Assembly (NCBI GenBank): GCA_029266935.1
Contig: JAQSVY010000027.1
Coordinates: 1 to 9,912, forward strand
DNA: 9,912 nucleotides
Reading direction: 5' to 3'
Origin: Burkholderiales bacterium
GTDB taxonomy: Bacteria > Pseudomonadota > Gammaproteobacteria > Burkholderiales > SG8-39
Within the stretch, counting starts at the first letter, position 1; the number at the start of each line of letters is the position of its first letter. The notes under the pieces are model-generated. The model made no database searches. It had not been told where the DNA came from and saw nothing but the letters and a program-made list of their open reading frames with translations. This document shows, piece after piece, positions 1 through 6,184 of the stretch. The position numbers were made by a program, and so were the translations under genes.

Positions 1-228
1 CTTCGCGATCGTTCCGGTGTACTCGGGATAGAGGTCGATCGAGCCGGCCTTGAGCGCGGCGAACACGATGCCGGTGCTGCCCAGACCGGGCTGGTGGCGG
101 GCGCCAGCCACCCCGGCGATCAGCTCGCCAAGGATGTACGACTCGGTGAAGCGCTTCGACCCGACAGTGAGGGACTCCGCGTGTGCGGCACCGACAATGG
201 CCGCCGCGAGGAGCGCCAGCCAGCGCAC
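1..228 (-). CDS. ABC transporter substrate-binding protein, glycine betaine/choline (OsmF/OpuC) type, N-terminal fragment
   Basis: Only the first 76 codons are inside the window; the gene continues past the left edge. Translation from a GTG gives a short signal peptide (hydrophobic core about residues 3-15, probable cleavage after AHA at 15-17). This is followed by VGSKRFTESYILGEL (22-36) and later GLGSTGIVFAALKAG and DLYPEYTGTI (65-74). The GSK-FTE, GLG-T and YPEYTGTI blocks are hallmarks of periplasmic binding proteins of the quaternary amine uptake family (OsmF/YehZ, OpuBC/OpuCC, ProX-like), which deliver glycine betaine, choline or similar osmolytes to an ABC permease. The start is chosen because GAAGG lies 7 nt upstream, a hydrophobic signal peptide follows at once, and the gene begins 4 bases after the stop of the GGDEF gene. 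The stretch between GEL and GLG looks several residues shorter than I recall for relatives. The ligand cannot be told from this fragment; permease and ATPase genes would be expected outside the window. Confidence 0.85.
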   Translation of the reverse strand, partial: MRWLALLAAAIVGAAHAESLTVGSKRFTESYILGELIAGVAGARHQPGLGSTGIVFAALKAGSIDLYPEYTGTIAK

Positions 229-232
229 GGCC

Positions 233-1441
233 CTACCTTCCGTAGAAACGGTACTGGTTGCGCCCCAATTGCTTGGCTCGGTACATCGCGGCATCGGCGT
301 TGCGCAACAGAGCATCGCCGTCGCCCGCGTCGGTGGGAAAGAGCGAGATGCCAATGCTTGCGCCCAGCGCGAGCGCGCGGGCCTCGAGGCGGAACTCGGC
401 CGAAAGGCTGCACAGCACCTTCTCGGCGACGAGCTTGCAGTCCGATTCGGACTGCACGTCGGAGATCACGACCACGAACTCATCCCCGCCGTGGCGCGCC
501 AGCGTATCGGCCTTGCGCACGCATAGGGCGAGCCGTTGCGCAACCTCGCGAAGCACCGCGTCGCCGGCGCGGTGCCCGAGCGAGTCGTTGACCTGCTTGA
601 AGTCGTCCAGGTCGATGAGCATCACCGCCAGCTTGCCGTCGCGCCGCTGTGCGATGTGGATCGCCTGCGCCAGGCGGTCGTCGAGCAGGCGCCGGTTGGG
701 CAGGCCGGTGAGGGCGTCATGGTGGGCGAGGAACCGCACCGCCTCTTCGCGCGCCTTGCGCGCGCTGATGTCCTGCGAGACGCCGATCATGCGGGTCAGG
801 CCACCGGCGGCGTCGGTCATGGGCACGCCGCGGGCCGCCAGCCACTGCCGCTGCCCGCCCGGCGCGGTGACGTGGTACTCGATCTCGAAGGGCTCGCCGC
901 GCTCGATCGCTGCGCGAAGGCTTCCTTCCGGGTCGTCGGGGGCGAAGCTCGGGCTGCGGCCCCATTGCAGGCGGCGCGTGCCGGCGTCCCATTCCCAGTA
1001 GTGCAGGTCGGCCGCCTCGACCGCGAGGCGCAGCTTCTCCACGGTCTCGTGCAGCGCCGCCGCGGCGCGCTTGCGCTCGCTGATGTCGCGCGCGGTGCCT
1101 GCCGCGCCGAGCACCCGCCCCCCGGCGTCGAGCAGCGCGACGGCATTGAAGGACAAATCGACGAGCGCGCCGTCGCTGCGCATGTGCCGGGTCTCGTGGT
1201 CGAAGAGCGCCTGGCCGTCGAGGAGGCGCTGGAACACGGCGTAATCGCGCTCGCGCAGCTCGCGCGCCACTACCTCTGTGAAGGGCCGGCCGAGCAGGTC
1301 GGCGGTATCGCGCCAGTAGATGCGCCGCGCCGCGGGGGCGTTGAGCGAGGTCCACCGCCCCTCGCGATCGAGCGACCAGATGAGCTCGCCCGAGGTCTCG
1401 AGCACGGTGCGGTAGAGGCGCAGCTCCTCGTCGGCGCTCAA
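233..1441 (-). CDS. PAS-PAS-GGDEF diguanylate cyclase
   Basis: A predicted cytoplasmic 402-residue signalling protein that would make cyclic di-GMP from two GTP. Two PAS/PAC sensor modules lie at about residues 8-122 and 132-230, each ending in a DIS-R-K-type linker (119-124 and 224-229). The GGDEF domain fills 238-400, with the DALTGLPNR entry motif (242-250), a metal-binding LIDLDDFK (275-282) and an intact GGDEF signature at 318-322. An RKAD sequence five residues before it (309-312) matches the RxxD inhibitory I-site, so product feedback is likely. No membrane segment or signal peptide is seen. The start is a TTG whose last two bases are the first two of the TGA stop of the molybdoenzyme gene, with GAGAAGG 4 nt upstream. 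The open frame extends further upstream, but only inside that gene, and the extension is Arg-rich shadow sequence. The PAS ligand (heme, flavin or small molecule) cannot be read from the sequence. Confidence 0.9.
   Translation of the reverse strand: MSADEELRLYRTVLETSGELIWSLDREGRWTSLNAPAARRIYWRDTADLLGRPFTEVVARELRERDYAVFQRLLDGQALFDHETRHMRSDGALVDLSFNAVALLDAGGRVLGAAGTARDISERKRAAAALHETVEKLRLAVEAADLHYWEWDAGTRRLQWGRSPSFAPDDPEGSLRAAIERGEPFEIEYHVTAPGGQRQWLAARGVPMTDAAGGLTRMIGVSQDISARKAREEAVRFLAHHDALTGLPNRRLLDDRLAQAIHIAQRRDGKLAVMLIDLDDFKQVNDSLGHRAGDAVLREVAQRLALCVRKADTLARHGGDEFVVVISDVQSESDCKLVAEKVLCSLSAEFRLEARALALGASIGISLFPTDAGDGDALLRNADAAMYRAKQLGRNQYRFYGR
236..240 (-). promoter_or_regulatory. Ribosome binding site for the substrate-binding protein
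   Basis: GAAGG is read on the minus strand 7 nt before the GTG at 228-226. It lies within the last codons of the upstream GGDEF gene, whose TAG stop (235-233) sits between this site and the GTG. This supports translational coupling and decides the start of the fragmentary gene. Confidence 0.6.
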
Positions 1442-3501
1442 GCAGCCTTCTCGACCTCGACGAGACAGTCGTAGAAGGTCGCCGCCCCGCCGAGGTCGGC
1501 GATGCGCTGCGAGGTGACCTCGTTGGCGTTTCGGCCGTCGGGCGAGAACTTCTTCCACCACACCGACAGGGCGACTACCACGCCGCGGCGCGGCTTGCCG
1601 TTGATGCGGGCGACGGCGCCGAACCAGCCGCGGTCGTTGAACACGCGCACGCGGTCGCCGTCGCGGATGCCGCGAGATGCGGCGTCATCAGCGTGCAGCT
1701 CGAGCTCGGGCGGCCGGTCGTCTTCGCGGAAGCGCGGCAGGTTGGCAAACGTGGAATTGAGGAAGTTGCGCCGCGGCGGCGAGAGGAAGCTGAGGGGGTA
1801 CTTCTGCGCGAGCGCGGGGTTGCTCGAGGCGAGCTCGGCGGGCGGGTTGTAGAAGGGCAGCGGATCGATGCCCTCCTTCTCCAGCGCTGCGCTGTAGAGC
1901 TCGCATTTAGCCGACGGGGTCGCGAAGTTGCCCTGGGCGAACGGCGCGAACTTCTCCGGCACGGCAAGGCGCATCCAGCCACGCTCGCGCAGCGCCGCCC
2001 AGTCGATGCCGGCAAGGTTGGGGTGCCCGGAGGCGAGCGCCTGCTGCGCGACGACCTCGTCGCTGTCGGCGAAGCACGCGTCCTCGAAACCCATGCGCGC
2101 CGCCAGCCGTCGGAACACCTCGATGTTGGGCAGGGACTCGCCCACCGGCGCGATCGCGGCGTTGTTCGCGAGCACGTAGAGGTGCCCGTAGGACTTGTGC
2201 ACGTCGAGGTGCTCGAGCTGCGTCGTGGCCGGCAGAACGATATCGGCGTAGTCCGCGGTGTCGGTGAGGAAGGAGTCCATTACCACCGTGAACAGATCCT
2301 CGCGCGAGAAGCCGGCAATCACCTGGCTCGAATCCGGGCACACCGCGACCGGGTTGTTGTTATAGACGATGGTCGCCTTGATCGGCGGCGAGGCACGCGT
2401 GAGTGCATCGCCGAGCGCCGCCTGGTTGATGACGCGCGGCCGCACGCCGGCGGGGATCAGGTCGGGGCGTTCGAGCGCGGCGTGATCGAAGCCGTAGAAG
2501 TCCGCCGTCGTGAGTACGATGCCGCCCGCGGCATCGCGCCAGGCACCCGTGAGCGCGGGCAGGCAGGCGATAGTGCGCGCGGCCATGCCGCCGCCGGCGT
2601 GCCGTTGCATGCCGTAGTTGAGCCGGATTCCCGCAGGCTTCGTGCGCCCGTAGTCGCGCCCGAGCTGCACCACCTCATCGACGCGCAGGCCGCAGATGTC
2701 GGCCACCCGGGCAGGGGCGTACTCGGCCAGCACGCGCTTCTTCAGCGCGTCGAAGCCGACGGTATATCTCTCGATGTAGTCCCGATCGAGCAGCTCTTCG
2801 GCAACGAGCACGTGCATCATGCCGAGCGCGAGTGCCGCGTCGGTGCCGGGGTAAGGTGCGATGTGCTGACTGCACTTCTCCGCGGTCAGGCTGCGGTAGG
2901 GGTCCACGGCGATGAGCTTCGCCCCGCGACGCTTCGCTTCCTGGGCGCGCGACCAGAAATGCAGATTGGAGACGATCGGGTTTGAGCCCCAGATGAGAAT
3001 CAGGCGCGAGTCGACGAACTGCTCGGGGTCCATGCCGTAGCTGCCGCCGAGCGTCGCCTTGAGCCCCGCCTTGCCCGCAGAGGAGCACAGGGTGCGGTCC
3101 AGGAGCGAGGCGCCCAGGCGGTGGAAGAAGCGCCGGTCGATCGAGCTGTACTGCAGCATGCCCATGGTGCCGGCGTAGCTGCAGGGAAGGATCATCTGCG
3201 GGTTCTCGGCGGCGATGCCCTTCAGGCGCGCCGCGATCTCGTCGAGCGCCTCGTCCCAGGTCACGCGGCGAAAGCTTCCCGCGCCTTTTTTCCCGGTGCG
3301 CTTCAGCGGATGCAGCACCCGGTCGGGCGAATAGGTGCGCTCGAGGTAATGCGCGACCTTCGTGCAGAGTGTTCCCTCCGTGAAGGGCATCGAGGGATCG
3401 CCCTGGATCTTCACCGCGACACCGTCCTTCACGGTAACCAGCATGCCGCAGGTGTCCGGGCAGTCGTGCGGGCAAGCAGCGCGGACGACCTCGGTGCTCA
3501 T
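1438..3501 (-). CDS. Molybdopterin-dependent oxidoreductase with N-terminal 4Fe-4S site, substrate unknown
   Basis: A 687-residue member of the DMSO reductase/formate dehydrogenase superfamily. The N-terminus carries a 4Fe-4S motif with Cys10, Cys14, Cys18 and Cys46. The region 133-147 (LLDRTLCSSAGKAGL) aligns by eye with the segment of E. coli FdhF that holds its Mo-ligating selenocysteine, placing Cys139 (codon TGC) at the Mo ligand position. WGSNP (171-175) begins a cofactor-binding stretch, and the C-terminal part from about 570 has the small beta-barrel features of a molydopterin dinucleotide-binding domain, ending FYDCLVEVE. No Tat signal is present, so it should act in the cytoplasm. 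The ATG overlaps the glcF stop (ATGA), implying coupling to glcF. No dedicated iron-sulfur or cytochrome b partner gene lies beside it. It resembles the uncharacterised group of CPHDCPDTC-type molybdoenzymes; formate dehydrogenase-like activity is one possibility but not shown. Confidence 0.9.
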   Translation of the reverse strand: MSTEVVRAACPHDCPDTCGMLVTVKDGVAVKIQGDPSMPFTEGTLCTKVAHYLERTYSPDRVLHPLKRTGKKGAGSFRRVTWDEALDEIAARLKGIAAENPQMILPCSYAGTMGMLQYSSIDRRFFHRLGASLLDRTLCSSAGKAGLKATLGGSYGMDPEQFVDSRLILIWGSNPIVSNLHFWSRAQEAKRRGAKLIAVDPYRSLTAEKCSQHIAPYPGTDAALALGMMHVLVAEELLDRDYIERYTVGFDALKKRVLAEYAPARVADICGLRVDEVVQLGRDYGRTKPAGIRLNYGMQRHAGGGMAARTIACLPALTGAWRDAAGGIVLTTADFYGFDHAALERPDLIPAGVRPRVINQAALGDALTRASPPIKATIVYNNNPVAVCPDSSQVIAGFSREDLFTVVMDSFLTDTADYADIVLPATTQLEHLDVHKSYGHLYVLANNAAIAPVGESLPNIEVFRRLAARMGFEDACFADSDEVVAQQALASGHPNLAGIDWAALRERGWMRLAVPEKFAPFAQGNFATPSAKCELYSAALEKEGIDPLPFYNPPAELASSNPALAQKYPLSFLSPPRRNFLNSTFANLPRFREDDRPPELELHADDAASRGIRDGDRVRVFNDRGWFGAVARINGKPRRGVVVALSVWWKKFSPDGRNANEVTSQRIADLGGAATFYDCLVEVEKAA

Positions 3502-4724
3502 GCAGTCATTTTACGCCGCAGGGCCTCGTCCAGCAGCTCTATCCAGTGCATGACCGGCGTGGTCGTGCCGGCCTGGAGATGCGCCAGGCAGCCGATATTC
3601 GCGGTGGCAATGCGGGCCGGAGCGCCCTCGTGCAGCGCACGCAGCTTGCGCAGGCGCAGCTCGCCGGAGAGCTCCGGCTGCAGCAGCGAGTAGGCGCCCG
3701 CCGAGCCGCAGCACAGATGCGCGTCGTCCACCGGCGTGAGCTCGAAACCGGCGCGCGCAAGCAGCACCTCGACCCTGCCGCGGAGCTGCTGGCCGTGCTG
3801 CAGGCTGCAGGGCGACTGGAAGGCGACGCGCCCCGCGTTCTCCACGAGCGGCATCGCCTGCGGCTCGAGCACTTCGCACAGGTCGCGCGTTAGCGACGCG
3901 ATGCGCTCGGCCTTGTCGCGATAGTGCGCGTCCTCGCGCAGGAAGTGAGCGTATTCCTTGACCGTCGCGCCGCAGCCGCTCGCGGTCATAACGATCGCTT
4001 CCACCGAGCCGCTTTCGACGAGCGGCCACCAGGCATCGATCAGGGCGCGCATGTCGTCGCGGCCCGCTTCCTGGCGGTTGAGATGGAAGCGCACGGCGCC
4101 GCAGCAGCCTGCCGAGGGCGCCTCGACAAGCGAGATGCCGACACCGTCGAGCACGCGCGCCGCCGCCGCGTTGATCGAAGGCGCGAGCGCCGGCTGCACG
4201 CAGCCGGCGAGCACGAGCATCTTGCGGGCGTGCCGCGGCGGCGGCCATGTCCCGCGCGGCCTGGATGGAAGGACCGCCTTCTTCAGCCTCCCGGGGAGCA
4301 GCGGCCGCACCAGGCGGCCCAGTCCCAATGCCGCGCCGAAGAGCCCGGTACGGGGCAGGAAAAACGACAGCGAGGCGCGTTTCGCGCGATCCCACGACCC
4401 GCGCCGCGTGCGCGCCTCGACGACCGCGCGACCGATATCGACAAGCCGGCCGTAGCGCACGCCCGAAGGACAGGTGGTCTCGCACGCGCGGCAGGTCAGG
4501 CAGCGGTCGAGGTGCAGCCGCGTTCTTCCGCTCACCGGCGCGCCTTCAAGCACGCGCTTCATGAGGTAGATGCGCCCGCGCGGACTGTCGAGATCGTCTC
4601 CCAGCACCTGGTAGGTCGGGCAGGTCGCAGTGCAGAAGCCGCAGTGCACGCACTTGCGCAGGATGGCGTCGGCCTCGCGGCCTTCGACGCTGTCGCGGAT
4701 GAAGTCGGCGAGCTGCGTCTGCAT
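3498..4724 (-). CDS. glcF: Glycolate oxidase iron-sulfur subunit GlcF
   Basis: A 408-residue protein, within one residue of my recollection of E. coli GlcF, starting MQTQ as that protein does. Two ferredoxin-like 4Fe-4S motifs occur at Cys25/28/31/35 (KCVHCGFCTATCP) and Cys75/78/81/85 (RCLTCRACETTCPSGVRY). They are followed by two CCG domains (CCG at 207-209 and 338-340) of the heterodisulfide reductase/GlpC type. It carries electrons from the GlcD/GlcE flavins to the membrane respiratory chain during glycolate oxidation to glyoxylate. The open frame runs further upstream, but the homology begins at this ATG. No Shine-Dalgarno sequence is visible before it (GCCGCC). Unusually, glcF is separated from glcE by 416 bases holding a gene on the opposite strand. 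The stop overlaps the ATG of the molybdoenzyme. It must be transcribed either by read-through across that opposing gene or from a promoter inside it. Confidence 0.96.
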   Translation of the reverse strand: MQTQLADFIRDSVEGREADAILRKCVHCGFCTATCPTYQVLGDDLDSPRGRIYLMKRVLEGAPVSGRTRLHLDRCLTCRACETTCPSGVRYGRLVDIGRAVVEARTRRGSWDRAKRASLSFFLPRTGLFGAALGLGRLVRPLLPGRLKKAVLPSRPRGTWPPPRHARKMLVLAGCVQPALAPSINAAAARVLDGVGISLVEAPSAGCCGAVRFHLNRQEAGRDDMRALIDAWWPLVESGSVEAIVMTASGCGATVKEYAHFLREDAHYRDKAERIASLTRDLCEVLEPQAMPLVENAGRVAFQSPCSLQHGQQLRGRVEVLLARAGFELTPVDDAHLCCGSAGAYSLLQPELSGELRLRKLRALHEGAPARIATANIGCLAHLQAGTTTPVMHWIELLDEALRRKMTA

Positions 4725-4751
4725 GGCGGCTATACTTTTTGCATGCAGACG
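4716..4751. repeat. Perfect 10-bp inverted repeat covering the divergent glcF and small-gene start codons
   Basis: CGTCTGCATG (4716-4725) and CATGCAGACG (4742-4751) are exact reverse complements separated by 16 bases that include TATACTTTTT. Each arm contains a start codon: glcF in the left arm (minus strand), the small membrane gene in the right arm. Both proteins therefore begin Met-Gln-Thr from identical codons. It could be an operator read by a dimeric regulator, or an RNA stem that hides the glcF start in a read-through glc transcript. Chance is also possible because the left arm is constrained by coding. Confidence 0.6.
4731..4736 (+). promoter_or_regulatory. Candidate -10 box for the small membrane gene (leaderless start)
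   Basis: TATACT matches 5 of 6 bases of TATAAT and lies in the only AT-rich patch of the 18-base divergent gap between the glcF and small-gene starts. It ends 6 nt before the ATG at 4743, so transcription starting 7 nt downstream would begin at the A of that ATG. There is no Shine-Dalgarno sequence and no good -35 box (GCGAGC at the expected place). Confidence 0.4.
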
Positions 4752-5144
4752 ATGGTGTGGATGGTACTCGCCGCGATCGCCGCGGCGCTTGCATATGCGG
4801 GCTGGCAGCTGCGCAAGCGATGGGGCGAGCGAAGCCGTGCGGCCGAAGCGCGCGCGGCAAGCTTCCTCGCGCAGGTTGCGCCCACGTCGGCCGCAGCCGC
4901 GCTGGCGCAGCCCATGCCCGCCCACGCGTCGGCCGCGCCGGATGCACCGTCGCGGAAAGACACTGGCTCGCTGCCGCAGCAAAAGCTCCTCTTCGAGGCC
5001 GCGGCGAAGGCGGCGGAGGCAGGCGAGCCGGTGCTGTCGATCCAGTTATATGCCCGCCTGCTCGCGCGGTATCCCGATAGCGGCTTCGCCGACCAGGTGC
5101 GCGCGGCCGTCGAAGGGGAGAAGAAGAAGCTCGCCAAGGGCTAG
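4743..5144 (+). CDS. Small single-pass membrane protein with TPR-like tail, between glcE and glcF on the opposite strand
   Basis: 133 residues, not a family I can name. Residues 4-22 form a hydrophobic helix followed by a basic patch (LRKRWGERSR), so the topology should be N-terminus out and C-terminus in the cytoplasm. Residues 30-80 are Ala/Pro-rich and probably flexible. Residues 81-128 (from LPQQKLLFEAAAKAAEAGE, then SIQLYARLLARYPDS) look like one or two tetratricopeptide-type helices, and the tail is Lys-rich. The coding pattern (hydrophobic N-terminus, acceptable helix composition, clean fit between glcE and glcF) supports a real gene over the antisense frame, which is Ser/Ala-rich. No Shine-Dalgarno precedes the ATG, and TATACT lies 6 nt before it. 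The stop overlaps the glcE stop on the other strand. Alternative starts are ATG at 4752 or 4761. A role as anchor or assembly factor for glycolate oxidase is only a guess from position. Confidence 0.75.
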   Translation: MQTMVWMVLAAIAAALAYAGWQLRKRWGERSRAAEARAASFLAQVAPTSAAAALAQPMPAHASAAPDAPSRKDTGSLPQQKLLFEAAAKAAEAGEPVLSIQLYARLLARYPDSGFADQVRAAVEGEKKKLAKG

Positions 5145-6184
5145 AACTCCGGGTACATGCGGCCAGGATTGAGGATCCCGACCGGGTCAAAGGCTGCCTT
5201 GAGGCCACGGTGCAGCCGCGCCACCGTCGGCGCAAGGGGCGCGAAGACGCCGGCCGATTTGTCGCGGGCGCGAAAGAGCGTCGCATGCCCGCCGGCGCGT
5301 TGGGCCGCGTCGCGCACCGCACCGGCCGGGGCTGCGGCGGCGAGCCAGCGCAGCGCGCCGCCCCACTCGAGCAGCTGCGCACCGGGCAGCGCGAGCGGCG
5401 CCGCCACCGGCGGCACGGCGATGCGCCAGAGCGGGGAAGCGGAGAAAAAAGCGTGGGACTGCTCGCGGATGGCGAGCCAGGGCGCCGCATCAAGCGGCTC
5501 GCCGCCGATCTTCGCGACGCCGGCACGCACCGCCGCGGCGGCGCCGGAGAGCCGCACGAAGAGCTCGCCGTCGTGCCACGCGGTAGCCGAGAGCGGCAGC
5601 GGCTGCGACGCCCATCGCTGCATTGCCTCGAGCGCACGCTCCTGCGGCATCTCCAGCCGCAGCGTGAGCTGCTCGGCGGGCCGGGGCAGTACCTTCAGAG
5701 ACGCCTCGGCGAGCAGCCCGAGCGTACCGAGCGAGCCGGCGAGCAGCCGCGATACGTCGTAGCCTGCCACATTCTTGATCACCTGCCCGCCGAAGCCGAG
5801 CGCGCGGCCGCGGCCATCGACGATGCGTGCGCCAAGCACGAAGTCGCGCAGCGCGCCGGCACTCGCCGCCCGCGGGCCGGACAGCCCGGCGGCGATGCAA
5901 CCGCCGAAGGTCGCCCCGGCGCCGAAATGCGGCGGCTCGAACGGCAGGCATTGCCCGTTCTCTTCGAGAATCCGTTCGACTTCGGAAAGCGATGTGCCGC
6001 AACGCGCTGTGATGACCAGCTCGGTGGGCTCGTAGCTGACGATGCCCGCGTAGGCGCGCGTGTCGAGCACCTCGCCGCGCGGCTCGTTGCCGTAGAAGTC
6101 CTTGGTCCCGCCGCCGCGCAGCCTCAGCGCCACGCCGCGCTGCGCCGCGTCGCGGATGCGCGTCTGGAAGGGCTCGAGGGTCAA
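5141..6184 (-). CDS. glcE: Glycolate oxidase FAD-binding subunit GlcE
   Basis: 347 residues, close to the E. coli length of about 350 and clearly similar along the whole chain as I remember it. The N-terminal half is a PCMH-type FAD-binding fold: RGGGTKDFYG (23-32), YEPTELVITAR (51-61), PFEPPHFG (81-88), RDFVLG (113-118) and NVAGYDVSRLLAGSLG (138-153). The C-terminal part includes LLEWGGALRWL (271-281), AGGHATLFRA (297-306) and the terminal DPVGILNPGRMYPEF. It pairs with GlcD and GlcF in oxidising glycolate to glyoxylate. The start assigned is a TTG that overlaps the glcD TGA stop (TTGA); no ATG or GTG in a sensible position exists, and upstream frame extension lies only inside glcD. No Shine-Dalgarno is evident, so translation probably depends on coupling with glcD. 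The stop TAG (5143-5141) overlaps the convergent stop of the small membrane gene. Confidence 0.95.
   Translation of the reverse strand: MTLEPFQTRIRDAAQRGVALRLRGGGTKDFYGNEPRGEVLDTRAYAGIVSYEPTELVITARCGTSLSEVERILEENGQCLPFEPPHFGAGATFGGCIAAGLSGPRAASAGALRDFVLGARIVDGRGRALGFGGQVIKNVAGYDVSRLLAGSLGTLGLLAEASLKVLPRPAEQLTLRLEMPQERALEAMQRWASQPLPLSATAWHDGELFVRLSGAAAAVRAGVAKIGGEPLDAAPWLAIREQSHAFFSASPLWRIAVPPVAAPLALPGAQLLEWGGALRWLAAAAPAGAVRDAAQRAGGHATLFRARDKSAGVFAPLAPTVARLHRGLKAAFDPVGILNPGRMYPEF

Noticed and set aside
3082..3086. Possible selenocysteine at the Mo ligand position of the molybdoenzyme
   Set aside because: The codon at that position is TGC (Cys), not TGA, so no recoding is needed.
3924..4742. 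Upstream extension of the small membrane gene's frame across glcF
   Set aside because: It is antisense to conserved glcF and Arg-rich. The hydrophobic helix and TATACT box point to the ATG at 4743.
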